Notes: generated by a model not told the origin, from the letters alone. Positions 18,787 to 28,447 are shown, numbered from the stretch's first letter. The stretch is 49,332 bases of DNA from Desulfobacterales bacterium CG2_30_60_27 (GCA_001873115.1 MNYK01000025.1:1-49332), one strand, 5' to 3'. Numbers and translations: made by a program.

Positions 18787-19920
18787 GTGACCTATCCCGT
18801 TCCCATGGCCCGCAGGAACCTGTTCCACGAACGGGTGCGGCTTGCCATCACCCTGGTGGGCATCGCCTTCTCGGTGGTGCTCATTTTGGTGCAGATGGGG
18901 GTCTACCTCGGCATGATGAACAACACCTCGTCGATCATCGACCATACCGAGGCCGACCTCTGGGTCACGGCCCGCCACAACTCCAACTTTGATTTTTCCC
19001 TGCCCTTTCCCGAGCACCGCGAGAACACGGCCAAGGGTGTGGAGGGCGTCCTCGGGGTGAAGAAATTCATCCTGGTCTGGTCGCTCATGAAACTCTCCGG
19101 CGGCGGCAGCGAGAACGTCGAGATCGTCGGCTTCGACCCGGAGACCGGCATAGGCGGCCCCTGGGAGATGGTGGCCGGAGAGGCCCGCGACGTCAAGTAC
19201 CCCAAGGGGGTGATCGTCGACGAGTCGAGCTTCGCCAAGCTCGGGAAGGCAGCGGTGGGCGACGACCGGGAAATCTACGGCTCGCGGGTGCGGGTGGTGG
19301 GCATCTGCAAGGGCGCCAAGCGGATCACCACCGCGCCCATCCTGTTCACCTCCTACAAGACCGCCCAGGAACTCAATCCCTGGATGGCGGGCAAGACCGT
19401 CTTCCTGCTGGTGAAAATCAAGCCCGGCGCCGACGTGGGCGCGGTACAGAAACGACTGCGGACGGTGATGAACCTGGAAGACGTTTACACCCAGGCGGAC
19501 TTTGCCTGGGCCACCAAGAAGTACTGGACCCTCAGCACCGGCATCGGCCTGGGCTTCGGCTTCACCATCCTCATGGCCATCTTCGTGGGCGCGGTGATCG
19601 TCAGCCAGACCATTTACAGCGCCACCATCGAGCACCTGCGCGAGTTCGGCACCCTGAAGGCCCTGGGCGCGGAAAACCGCACCGTGTATGGCATTATTCT
19701 GAAACAGGCGTTGCTCAGCGGCCTCATGGGCTATACCATCGGTCTGGTCATCAACCTGGTGATCACCGACCTTTATCGGCGCACCGGCCAGCTCGTGGTC
19801 CAGCCCTGGCAACTTTTCGTAGCCGACTTGATCGTCACCCTGCTGACCTGCGTGGCCGCCTCCATGATCTCGGTGCGCCGCGCCATGCAGGTGGACCCCA
19901 TGGAGGTCTTCCGGGCATGA
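18787..19920 (+). CDS. ABC transporter permease, DevC/FtsX-like
   Basis: GTG start with aaggag RBS; MacB/FtsX permease topology; overlaps ATPase gene. Confidence 0.88.
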   Translation: MTYPVPMARRNLFHERVRLAITLVGIAFSVVLILVQMGVYLGMMNNTSSIIDHTEADLWVTARHNSNFDFSLPFPEHRENTAKGVEGVLGVKKFILVWSLMKLSGGGSENVEIVGFDPETGIGGPWEMVAGEARDVKYPKGVIVDESSFAKLGKAAVGDDREIYGSRVRVVGICKGAKRITTAPILFTSYKTAQELNPWMAGKTVFLLVKIKPGADVGAVQKRLRTVMNLEDVYTQADFAWATKKYWTLSTGIGLGFGFTILMAIFVGAVIVSQTIYSATIEHLREFGTLKALGAENRTVYGIILKQALLSGLMGYTIGLVINLVITDLYRRTGQLVVQPWQLFVADLIVTLLTCVAASMISVRRAMQVDPMEVFRA

Positions 19921-20597
19921 GCACCACCATGCTGGCCGTAACCGGGGTCAACAAGATCTACCAGAGCCACGCCACCCGGGTGGTGGCGGTGGAGGGGGCC
20001 TCGGCCGCCTTTGCCGCCGGCACGGTGACCGCCATCATGGGACCCTCGGGCAGCGGCAAGACCACCCTGCTCTCCATCCTCGGCCTCATCCTGAAACCCA
20101 GCAGCGGCCGGGTGACCCTCATGGGCCAGGACGTCACCGACCTGGACGAGTCGCAATTGCCAGCCTTGCGGCGCCAGCACATCGGCTTCATCTTTCAGTC
20201 GTTCAACCTCTTCGCCGCTCTCAACGCCATGGAGAACGTCCTGGTTTCCCTGCAACTCAAAAAGGTGGCGCGGCCTGCGGCCGAGGCCTCGGCCCGTGCG
20301 GCGTTGCACCGGGTGGGGTTGGAGCAACGGATGCACTTCTATCCCAGAGACCTGTCAGGCGGAGAGAAGCAGCGGGTCTCCATTGCCCGGGCCCTGGCCA
20401 CCAACGCGCCCATCATCCTGGCCGACGAACCCACCGCCAACCTCGACTCCCACACCGGGCTTGCGATCATCGACCTGCTGGCCGAACTGGCCCGGGAGCA
20501 TGGCAAAACCGTGGTGGTGGTAACCCACGACACCCGTCTGCAACAACATGTGGACCATACCCTGCGCATGGAGGACGGCCGCATCAATGAAAACTGA
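19917..20597 (+). CDS. ABC transporter ATP-binding protein (DevA/LolD-like)
   Basis: GPSGSGKTTLLSILG, LSGGEKQRVSIARAL, ILADEPTANLD. Confidence 0.95.
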   Translation: MSTTMLAVTGVNKIYQSHATRVVAVEGASAAFAAGTVTAIMGPSGSGKTTLLSILGLILKPSSGRVTLMGQDVTDLDESQLPALRRQHIGFIFQSFNLFAALNAMENVLVSLQLKKVARPAAEASARAALHRVGLEQRMHFYPRDLSGGEKQRVSIARALATNAPIILADEPTANLDSHTGLAIIDLLAELAREHGKTVVVVTHDTRLQQHVDHTLRMEDGRINEN

Positions 20598-21594
20598 ACA
20601 ACTACTCTGCAAGGCCCTGTTGGTCGTGCTCCTGCTGGCCGGCTGTTCCGCCCCGCCCAAGCCGCCCGACCAGCAAACGGCCGGCCGGCCCAAGGTTGCG
20701 TCGGTGTATGCTTACGGCATCATCGAGGCGCGCCACCACTCCACCCTGAGCGCCAAATTTCCGGGCAAACTCGAAGAGATCCTGGTGAAAGAGGGCGATG
20801 TGGTGCAACGCGGCCAGTTGCTGGCCCGCTTCGAGTCCCGCGAACTGGAGGCGCAGCTTGCCGCGGCCCGGGCCGACGTGCGGGTGGCCGAAGCGACCCT
20901 GGCCGAGGCCCGGGCCGGCTTCCGGCCCCAAGAGATCACCGAGGCCGAGGAACAGTACAAGGCCGCCGTGGCCCAGCTCACCAAGACCGAACTGGACTGG
21001 CAGCGCCACGACAAACTCCATAGTGACGGGGTGCTGGCGGCCAGCGACTGGGATCAGACCAAGATGGCGCGCGACCAGGCCGAGGCGGCCCACAACGCCG
21101 CCCAGGCCAGGCTGAACCTGGTGCAACAGGGCACCCGGCCGGAAACCCTGGCCACGCTGACCCGCCGCCTGGAGCTGGCCCGGGCCCGGGTGGGCCAGGC
21201 CGAGGCGGCCCTGGCCAACGCCCAGCTCACCGCGCCCTTTAACGGCACCATCACCCGCAAGCACCGCGAGGAGGGCGAGGCCATGGACATCGGCCTGCCG
21301 GTGCTGGACATCAGCACCCTTGACGACCGTTACGTACGCACGGAGATCGACGAAACCGACCTGGGCAAGATCCGCCTGGGCCAGCAGACGACAATCTCCG
21401 CCACCGGCTTCCCGGACCTGTGCTTCACCGGCCAGGTCACGGCCATCCGCCAGCAGATGGGCCGCAAGCAGCTCATCCCCACCGACCCGGCCAAAATCGT
21501 CGACTACAAAGTCCTGGAGATCGAGGTTTCCCTGCCAGCGGAGTGCCCCTTTCCCATCAAGCTGCCGGTTGATGTGCGTATTGCCTTGGAGTGA
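20588..21594 (+). CDS. HlyD/DevB-family periplasmic adaptor lipoprotein
   Basis: MKTEQLLCKALLVVLLLAGCSAPP lipobox; coiled-coil hairpin region; barrel-sandwich motifs. Confidence 0.9.
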
Positions 21595-21639
21595 GCCGGC
21601 TCATTTTCGCCAGCGGCGGTGCGGAACCGCGGTACGTTG

Positions 21640-21933
21640 TTGTCTCAGTTGACAAACCTGGGGCTACTCTCCGGGATCAAGCACCAAACACACTTCCAGA
21701 AACTGCGCAATCATCCGCGGGCCTTTCCCGATCTTGAACTGACCACCCGTGATTACGAGACTGCCGCTGCATTCTTCAACCTTTGCCGTGGCAAGGGAAT
21801 CCAATGATCAAATACCGACTTTCTCATCTGCGCCGTTGCGGCGCGGCGCAACATCCCCATATTTACCACGGATGGGGATTTCACCCTGTTGCAGCCCCAC
21901 CTGCCAATTACGCTCCACTGCCCCCGTCCCTGA
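21640..21933 (+). pseudogene. 5'-truncated vapC (PIN-domain toxin) remnant with in-frame TGA
   Basis: LLSGIKHQTHFQKLRNHPRAFPDLELTTRDYETAAAFFNLCRGKGIQ*SNTDFLICAVAARRNIPIFTTDGDF; N-terminal about 40-45 residues absent; TGA at 21805-21807. Confidence 0.8.
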
Positions 21934-21986
21934 ACGAAAAAACACAGTTCGAAGCAACGGCCCCAAAGTCTACCAAAGTCCCTTTT

Positions 21987-22027
21987 ATCCTTGCAAATCA
22001 AAAACTATTATTTTAGTTTGCAAGGAT
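21987..22027. promoter_or_regulatory. Inverted repeat ATCCTTGCAAA-N19-TTTGCAAGGAT overlapping start codon of DUF4143 ATPase
   Basis: Perfect 11-bp arms at 21987-21997 and 22017-22027; ATG at 22026. Confidence 0.7.
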
Positions 22028-23204
22028 GATTGCACGACTTATCATTAGCAGAATCGAAGCGGCCTTGCAACGGCAAGCTGCCGTGGCACTAATTGGTCCC
22101 CGACAGGTTGGTAAGACCACCCTGGCCTTGAAGCTGGCGGAGGACCGGCCGGCCATCTACCTGGATCTCGAATCCAGGCCCGACCGGGACCGGTTGCGGG
22201 AGCCGGAGCTTTTCCTGAAGCTCCATGAGGACAAGCTGGTTATTCTCGATGAAATCCACCGGGCGCCGGAGCTTTTCCAAACCCTGCGCAGCCTGATCGA
22301 TCAGGGGCGCCGCCGCGGCAAACGCACCGGCCGCTTCCTGATCCTGGGTTCCGCCTCCGTCGATCTTTTGCGCCAGTCCAGCGAGAGCCTGGCCGGACGG
22401 ATCGAATATATCGACATGGCCCCTCTGCATCTGCTGGAAGTAAAAAATGACGGGCAGACCAGGAACCGTCTGTGGCTGCGGGGTGGTTTCCCCGACAGCT
22501 TTCTGGCCGCCAATGACGCGGACAGCTTCCAACTGCGCCGGAGTTTTATCCGCACCTGCCTGGAACGTGATGTGGCCCAGTTCGGCCCCAGGATTCCGGC
22601 CGAAACCCTGGAACGGCTTTGGACCATGCTGGCGCACAACCAGGCCACCTTGCTCAATGCCTCCAGGCTGGCCGCGGGTCTAACGGTGAGCGCCCCGACC
22701 GTCACCAGCTACATCAGCCTGCTGGTCGATCTACTTCTGGTGCGCCGGCTCATGCCGGTCCATGCCAATGTCGGCAAACGGTTGGTTAAGTCGCCCAAGA
22801 CCTACGTCCGCGACAGTGGCCTCGTGCATGCGCTGCTCGGTATCGGAGAGATGCATGCGCTGCTGGGACATCCGGTGGTTGGGGCAAGTTGGGAAGGCTT
22901 CGTGATCGAAACCCTGCTTGGCCTGGCGCCGGCGCGGGCCGTGGCCGGTTTCTACCGGACCGCGGCCGGGGCGGAGATCGATCTGGTCCTGGAATTCGGC
23001 GGCAACACCGGCACCTGGGCGATTGAGATCAAGCACGGTCTTACCGCCCGGCTGGAACGGGGATTTTACCACGCCCTGGAAGACCTGCAGCCGTCCCGGG
23101 CACTGGTTGTCCATGCCGGAGAGAACCGCTACCCCGTATCCGCCGAAATCGAGGCCATCGGCCTCGGGGAGTTGGCTGGAGAGATTGCCGCCCTTGGGGC
23201 GTAG
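22026..23204 (+). CDS. AAA-family ATPase with DUF4143 C-terminal domain
   Basis: LIGPRQVGKTTLAL Walker A, LVILDEIHRAPELF Walker B, LGSASVDLLRQSSESLAGRIEYIDM, FYRTAAGAEIDLVLEF. Confidence 0.93.
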   Translation: MIARLIISRIEAALQRQAAVALIGPRQVGKTTLALKLAEDRPAIYLDLESRPDRDRLREPELFLKLHEDKLVILDEIHRAPELFQTLRSLIDQGRRRGKRTGRFLILGSASVDLLRQSSESLAGRIEYIDMAPLHLLEVKNDGQTRNRLWLRGGFPDSFLAANDADSFQLRRSFIRTCLERDVAQFGPRIPAETLERLWTMLAHNQATLLNASRLAAGLTVSAPTVTSYISLLVDLLLVRRLMPVHANVGKRLVKSPKTYVRDSGLVHALLGIGEMHALLGHPVVGASWEGFVIETLLGLAPARAVAGFYRTAAGAEIDLVLEFGGNTGTWAIEIKHGLTARLERGFYHALEDLQPSRALVVHAGENRYPVSAEIEAIGLGELAGEIAALGA

Positions 23205-23227
23205 GGGGTCACCTTGCTCCTTGCCAC

Positions 23228-25387
23228 TTACTTGAAGAACCCGCCCAGCAGCCGCTGCACCTCCGCATCCCGCAGCATCTGTTTCGTGAGTTGATAGCCC
23301 AGCTCCCGGTAGGCCTCGAACTGGGCCTCGTCAAAGAACTGGTCCGTGGTGGGCTGGTCCGGAAAGGTGGGGTGGCCGCTCTTGTAGCCGTGGATATCGG
23401 TCGGCAGATCATTGATCAAGGTGGGTTTCAGGTAGAGCAGGATACCGTTGGCAGCCGGGTCATGCCGGTCATAGAGGATATCGGCAATGGCAAAACCCCG
23501 TTTCGCCGACCGGTATTTCTTTTGCCAGGGCCCGGCGCCGCCAGAACCGGGCAGGATCCCCGCCAGGTCGCAGTCTTGATCGCTTCTAAAACGAATCTGC
23601 ACGCCAAAATCGACCCGCACCCGCTCCACCGCGTTGGCCAGATCATCAAAGATATAGCCGGGATCGGCCCCGCCATCGGCGAGGACGATCAGTTGCACCC
23701 GGCGCCGAATCAGTTCGTAGAGGCCGAGATTTTCGAAATGGCCGCCGTCGGTCAGCTCGATGAAGGTGCTGTTTTCATGAGAGCCGCAACCGAACACGCC
23801 CTGGAACAAACCTGGCACCAGATAGTTAGGACCCAAGGGGATTCTTTTCCTCTTGTCCGGCCGCAGGGTCCAGTAACCGAGGCGCAGGTTCAACAGTGAC
23901 ATCAGAGTAGAGACCAGTTTATTGCGGGTCACCCCCTTGCCCGCCACCCCGGAGTTGGGGTTGGCGGCCGCCCCGGAGATGGTCATGGCCGTGGCCAGGG
24001 TCATGCCGCTCCGGCTGCTCATCCCGGTGTTGGCAAAATCCTCGGTCGGGCAGTAGCCGGTGGCGTAGCTGCCGCAGAACAGGGGAGACAGCAGGAAAGA
24101 GTCGCCGCCCCGGCCGCGGTAGCGGGAATCGGCCGAGTCCACCAGCACCACGTTGGCATTGATCAACTGGTACGGCCAGGCGCCGTTTCTGCTCACCTCC
24201 CGTACCTCCGCGAGCAGGGCGACGTTGGCCCGGGTGGCCGGACCCCATTGCTTGGCCGCCACGCAATCCGCGTCGGGCAGAAAGACCTCCATGAGGCGGT
24301 CCCTGTACATCCGGTGCAGGCCGGCATAGTTCAGGTTCACCACGAACCCGAAGAAAAGGGTGGCCGCGCCGAGCCAGCCGAATAACGCCCCATCGGGCAA
24401 CCGCGCGGCCACCATATAGGCGGCCAGCAGCAGACCGTACACCAGAAAGAAGGCGCCAGCCGCCGCCTGGGCCACCTGCGGCGTGGCGGCCTCATCTGCC
24501 TTGCCCTGGGAAGATTGCTTGCGGGACTGGATAAAACCGAGCAGTGCCCCGACAGCCGTGCACAGGCCGGCAATTGTCACCTTCCGCCAGAATTGCCCAA
24601 GCAGGCCAAGGGTAGAGGGCAGGGAGCCAATAAGGACCAGGAGCAGGATAAGCTTGCAACACCGCCCGAAGAGCTTTTGGGTCATGATGAAAAAACGGTA
24701 CTTGGCCTGCGCGCCGATCTTCCATGCACACAGCACCGAAAAAACCAGGCTGGCGCCGCCGAGGGCAATGGCAAGGCCGAGGGCCAGCAGCAGAAAATAA
24801 TTGAGGGTAAGCGGCCCTTGCAGCGGGATCCACAAGATATCCCTGAGGGTTGCTTCCGCGAAGGCGCCGCCCTGATCCAATAGTTTCAGGGCCAGAATGG
24901 CCAGACAAAAATAAACGGCCAGGGAAACGAACATCGACCGCAGCACCAAGGCCAGCAGGGCAACCAGGTCCAGACCATGCTGGGGGGTAAGATAGTTGCC
25001 ATGCTGCCGGATGAAATCCAGGAACTGGTTATAGCTGCTCTTTTCGGTTCGCGCCCCGATACCCTTCATCCCCAGCGGCGCGCTGGCCCCAACCGGTGGC
25101 GCGCCAGCCCCAAGCTGATGCACGAACCAGGTCAGCGCGGTGCCGATGTAGCCGCCCCCGGAAACGGTGGAGAGATAATCGAATTTCCGGAGCAGCCCAT
25201 GTGATTCACGGTTGTAGCCGGCATAGAGCGCCTGCATAAGCCCGAGCCCGAAGGAAGCGGAGCGGATGCCGCCGCCGGAAAGGGCCAGGCCGGTCAAGGG
25301 CTCCCCCGTGTCCTGCTCGCGGATATGGCGCCGCTCGGCCGCGATAATCTCTTTGATTTTTTCATCGATACCGTCTTGCTGGTTCAT
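23228..25387 (-). CDS. Membrane-associated patatin-like phospholipase domain protein
   Basis: GLALSGGGIRSASFGLGLMQAL, YLSTVSGGGYIG, ELTDGGHFENLGLYEL; several TM segments between motifs. Start set at ATG 25387 (aggagg 6 nt upstream), not the track's 26284. Confidence 0.87.
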   Translation of the reverse strand: MNQQDGIDEKIKEIIAAERRHIREQDTGEPLTGLALSGGGIRSASFGLGLMQALYAGYNRESHGLLRKFDYLSTVSGGGYIGTALTWFVHQLGAGAPPVGASAPLGMKGIGARTEKSSYNQFLDFIRQHGNYLTPQHGLDLVALLALVLRSMFVSLAVYFCLAILALKLLDQGGAFAEATLRDILWIPLQGPLTLNYFLLLALGLAIALGGASLVFSVLCAWKIGAQAKYRFFIMTQKLFGRCCKLILLLVLIGSLPSTLGLLGQFWRKVTIAGLCTAVGALLGFIQSRKQSSQGKADEAATPQVAQAAAGAFFLVYGLLLAAYMVAARLPDGALFGWLGAATLFFGFVVNLNYAGLHRMYRDRLMEVFLPDADCVAAKQWGPATRANVALLAEVREVSRNGAWPYQLINANVVLVDSADSRYRGRGGDSFLLSPLFCGSYATGYCPTEDFANTGMSSRSGMTLATAMTISGAAANPNSGVAGKGVTRNKLVSTLMSLLNLRLGYWTLRPDKRKRIPLGPNYLVPGLFQGVFGCGSHENSTFIELTDGGHFENLGLYELIRRRVQLIVLADGGADPGYIFDDLANAVERVRVDFGVQIRFRSDQDCDLAGILPGSGGAGPWQKKYRSAKRGFAIADILYDRHDPAANGILLYLKPTLINDLPTDIHGYKSGHPTFPDQPTTDQFFDEAQFEAYRELGYQLTKQMLRDAEVQRLLGGFFK

Positions 25388-25529
25388 TTCCATCCTCCTC
25401 AGGAAAATGGTTGCCACCAGCAACCTGTAAACCCGAGCCGGAAGACGCGTCAAGGAAAAAGTGTTAGGGGAAAGCCGCGTCGCTGGTCCCAGCCTGTTCC
25501 ACCACGCCACTCCTCTCCGGAAAAAAAGA

Positions 25530-25558
25530 TTGACAATTGCCACCCTCTCAAATATATA
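25530..25558 (+). promoter_or_regulatory. Candidate sigma70 promoter of rpsU
   Basis: TTGACA-N17-TATATA about 70-95 bp upstream of rpsU. Confidence 0.6.
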
Positions 25559-25624
25559 AGGTGATTCACTCCCACACCGCCGGGTGAGGGGAGATAAGGC
25601 TATCCAAAGGAGCGTAATTCCAAC

Positions 25625-25822
25625 ATGGCGATTGAAATCGAAGTACGTGGTGACATTGAGCAGGCCATGCGCCTGCTGAAGAAGAAACTTCAGCTTGACG
25701 GTATCAAGAAGGAACTGAAACGGCGCGAGTGCTACGAAAAGCCCTCGATCAAGCGCCGCCGCAAGCAGGAAGAGGCGAAGCGCAAGCTGCGCAAGCTCGC
25801 CATGCGCCAGACCACGGAGTAA
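25625..25822 (+). CDS. rpsU: 30S ribosomal protein bS21
   Basis: 65 aa basic; KKKLQLDGIKKELKRRECYEKPSIKRRRKQEEAKRKLRK. Confidence 0.95.
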   Translation: MAIEIEVRGDIEQAMRLLKKKLQLDGIKKELKRRECYEKPSIKRRRKQEEAKRKLRKLAMRQTTE

Positions 25823-25834
25823 GCCCATTCTCCC

Positions 25835-26791
25835 ATGAAAACCCGGCGAAGAATGGCGGCCGGCCGTTCGCCATCGCCACGTTCCAAGCGCGCCGCCCGG
25901 CCACTGGAACTGCTCCAGGATGAATTTCTGCACTACCTGGCCGCCGAGCGCCGGTTGGCGGCCAACACCGTCATCTCCTACCAGGCCGATCTCGCCGCTT
26001 TTCTCACCTTCCTGGGGCAGCGCGACATACACCAGGCCGAGGCCATCGCCGTTGACCATATCCGCGACTACCTCGCCCACGGCCGGGCCCGCCAGCTTTC
26101 CAGCCGCACCTTGGGCCGCCACATCTGTACCCTGCGCGCCTTCTGCCGCTTTCTTCTGGCCGAAGGCCATATCCAGGTAGACCCCACCGGCCTGATAGAC
26201 CACCCTAAATCCGGCCGCAAACTTCCCCATGTCCTCACCGAGGCAGAGGTCAACGAACTGCTGGCCGTAAGCCCCGGCCTGCACCCCCTGGCACTACGCA
26301 ACACCGCCATGCTCCACCTGCTCTACGCCACCGGCATGCGGGTCTCGGAACTGGTGAAACTACCAACCGCGGCAGTGAACCTGGTGGCCGGCTATATCCG
26401 GGTGCTCGGCAAGGGGTCCAAGGAACGCCTCATCCCCTTTGGCGAGGAGACGCGGGCCCGTCTTAACGACTATATCCGCCAGGGCCGGCCGCTACTTATG
26501 AAGCGGCGGACCAGCGATTTCCTGTTCGTCACCAACCGGGGCACGGCCATGAGCCGGCTGCGTTTCTGGCAGATCATCCGGGAACGAGCCCTCATTACCG
26601 GCATCACCAAGAAGATAAGCCCCCACCTGCTACGCCACTCCTTTGCCACCCATCTCCTCCAGCACGGCGCCGATCTCCGCTCGGTGCAGATCATGCTGGG
26701 CCACGCCGACATCGCCACCACCCAGATCTACACCCATGTGGATCGTGACCGCTTAAAAGCGGTGCACGCGCGTTTTCATCCTCGGGGATGA
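25835..26791 (+). CDS. Tyrosine recombinase XerC/XerD family
   Basis: [67 protein letters not shown]. Confidence 0.95.
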   Translation: MKTRRRMAAGRSPSPRSKRAARPLELLQDEFLHYLAAERRLAANTVISYQADLAAFLTFLGQRDIHQAEAIAVDHIRDYLAHGRARQLSSRTLGRHICTLRAFCRFLLAEGHIQVDPTGLIDHPKSGRKLPHVLTEAEVNELLAVSPGLHPLALRNTAMLHLLYATGMRVSELVKLPTAAVNLVAGYIRVLGKGSKERLIPFGEETRARLNDYIRQGRPLLMKRRTSDFLFVTNRGTAMSRLRFWQIIRERALITGITKKISPHLLRHSFATHLLQHGADLRSVQIMLGHADIATTQIYTHVDRDRLKAVHARFHPRG

Positions 26792-26797
26792 AAACGC
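26770..26797. other. Perfect 12-bp-stem hairpin spanning the xerC stop codon
   Basis: GCGTTTTCATCC-tcgg-GGATGAAAACGC; TGA stop at 26789-26791. Confidence 0.8.
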
Positions 26798-26842
26798 AGC
26801 TCAAGGCTGAAAGCTGGTGGAACTTCTCGAAATTAAATCCGT

Positions 26843-28015
26843 TCAGCCAGAATGATGAAGATGCCTCAGGAGATGTGGCAGGGGTGCGACCATTACCCCC
26901 TGTTTGTAGGGATAGGCCTCTTGCACCGGGGCAATGATCCAGGCTTCCCGAATGGCCAAGGCTTCAAGGGCACTCCAGAAACCGCGCTCAACACCGGGCG
27001 AGGTGGAGGCCTTGCACTCCACGGCAATCTTCCTGTTCCCCTTTTCCAGAATAAGATCGATTTCCGCGCCCGAGGCGGTCCGGAAAAATGAGGCCCGCCA
27101 GCGGGGCAGGGAGGCGATGATCGTCTCCAGGGCAAAACTTTCCCAGGATGCACCGTAGGCGGGATGCCCCAGGAGATCGTTTTGCGACTCGATGTCAAGA
27201 AGCGCGTGCAGCAGTCCGGTATCCCTGACAAACAGCTTTGGTGATTTGATAAGCCGCTTTTTCAGATTCGCCTCGTGAGGACGGAGCACGCGCACCAGAA
27301 ACGTCCGCTCCAGCAGGTCAACATAGGAGCGGATCGTATGATGACTAACCCCAAGGGACTCGCCAAGTTTCGAACCGTTTAATAATTGGCCCTGCACATG
27401 GGCGCACATCTGCCAAAAACGTTCCATCCGTTTGGCATCGAGGTTATACCCGAGCTGCGGGATGTCGCGTTCAAGAAAGGTTCTGATAAAATCAAGCCGC
27501 CACTCAAAGCTCTCCCGTTCGTCCAGCGCAAGGTAACTGCGTGGAAACCCACCACGCAGCCAGAGATTTCTGAGCATAGCGAGATCGCCGTCTGGCGCGG
27601 CCTCCGGCAGCAGAAAGGGCGTCAACTCAAGATAGGCGATGCGGCCGGCCAGGGTCTCGGAGGTCTGCCGGAGCAGTTCGGGTGAGGCAGACCCCAGCAG
27701 GAGGAATTGTCCATTTCTTTTCTGTGCATCGACGCATGCCCTGATCTGCGGGAACAAGGCCGGCTGCCGCTGGATTTCATCAAGGCAGATGAGGCTTTCC
27801 GCATTAAGCTGAAAAAACGCCTCGGGATCCCTGAGTTTGTTCAGGTCGGAAGCACGCTCAAGGTCAAGATGAACCACCTTGCCGCCCTGGGAGGTGACTA
27901 CCTGCGCCAACGTAGATTTGCCGCATTGCCTGGGGCCGAGCACGGCGACCACCGGCATGGTGCGGAGCTTTCGCTCCAAGTCTGCCGTGAGTGCGCGGGG
28001 GATGTAAGTTTGCAT
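26843..28015 (-). CDS. AAA-family ATPase with DUF4143 C-terminal domain (second copy)
   Basis: MQTYIPRALTADLERKLRTMPVVAVLGPRQCGKSTLAQ, LICLDEIQRQPALFPQ, FFRTASGAEIDLILE. Start placed at 28015, not 28153. Confidence 0.92.
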   Translation of the reverse strand: MQTYIPRALTADLERKLRTMPVVAVLGPRQCGKSTLAQVVTSQGGKVVHLDLERASDLNKLRDPEAFFQLNAESLICLDEIQRQPALFPQIRACVDAQKRNGQFLLLGSASPELLRQTSETLAGRIAYLELTPFLLPEAAPDGDLAMLRNLWLRGGFPRSYLALDERESFEWRLDFIRTFLERDIPQLGYNLDAKRMERFWQMCAHVQGQLLNGSKLGESLGVSHHTIRSYVDLLERTFLVRVLRPHEANLKKRLIKSPKLFVRDTGLLHALLDIESQNDLLGHPAYGASWESFALETIIASLPRWRASFFRTASGAEIDLILEKGNRKIAVECKASTSPGVERGFWSALEALAIREAWIIAPVQEAYPYKQGVMVAPLPHLLRHLHHSG

Positions 28016-28041
28016 ATTGGAACAATAGCTTCCAATATACA
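28011..28041. promoter_or_regulatory. Inverted repeat TGCATATTGGAA-N7-TTCCAATATACA overlapping DUF4143 start codon
   Basis: 12-bp arms with 1 mismatch; start codon (CAT on + strand) at 28013-28015. Confidence 0.7.
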
Positions 28042-28071
28042 GAAGAGCAAGAGGTAAAATGAGAGAGACGC

Positions 28072-28169
28072 AGCTCAAAGGTGAAAGGTGAAAGCGCAAA
28101 GCAAAAGATAGAAGAATAGGATAAACTAGAAACAAGCCAGCTCTTCCTTTCACCTTTCAGCTTTGAGCT
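28072..28169. repeat. 23-bp inverted repeat (22/23) AGCTCAAAGGTGAAAGGTGAAAG / CTTTCACCTTTCAGCTTTGAGCT, 52-bp spacer
   Basis: Arms 28072-28094 and 28147-28169; related degenerate copy at 26798-26815. Confidence 0.85.
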
Positions 28170-28175
28170 CAACCC

Positions 28176-28266
28176 ATGGAAGTCATCACCTCTCATCTCA
28201 ACGCCGACTTCGACAGCCTGGCCGCCATGGTGGCGGCTCGGAAGCTGTATCCCGACGCGGTGCTGG
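28176..28266 (+). pseudogene. Duplicated 5' end (about 30 codons) of the CBS-DHH-CCA gene
   Basis: 91 bp identical to 29901-29991 except one synonymous change (ttc/ttt); reading frame ends in taa shortly after (MEVITSHLNADFDSLAAMVAARKLYPDAVLGA*). Confidence 0.92.
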
Positions 28267-28419
28267 GGGCGTAAATGCGGGACGTACTTCAGATTATAAG
28301 TTTCGGTCGAAATGCGGGGCGTGTTGAACAAAAATGATAGGGTTGATAGGTGCTTTTTCAGCTCAATCCGCGCTCAGCCACATGTCCCTCTGCTCCGGTA
28401 CTTGCAGCACGATTTTAAA

Positions 28420-28447
28420 TTGACAATCCGAAACGCTACGCTATACA
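28420..28447 (+). promoter_or_regulatory. Promoter for higB toxin, TTGACA-N16-TATACA
   Basis: -35 at 28420-28425, -10 at 28442-28447; ATG codons at 28450 and 28456. Confidence 0.7.

Noticed and set aside
21805-21807. TGA in vapC as selenocysteine
   Set aside because: The gene is also 5'-truncated and the expected residue is Gly in a conserved GIQGSNTDF-like segment; no SECIS-like structure noticed.
25388-26284. N-terminal extension of the patatin ORF to 1018 aa
   Set aside because: Runs antisense through rpsU and xerC; a well-spaced aggagg RBS supports the start at 25387.
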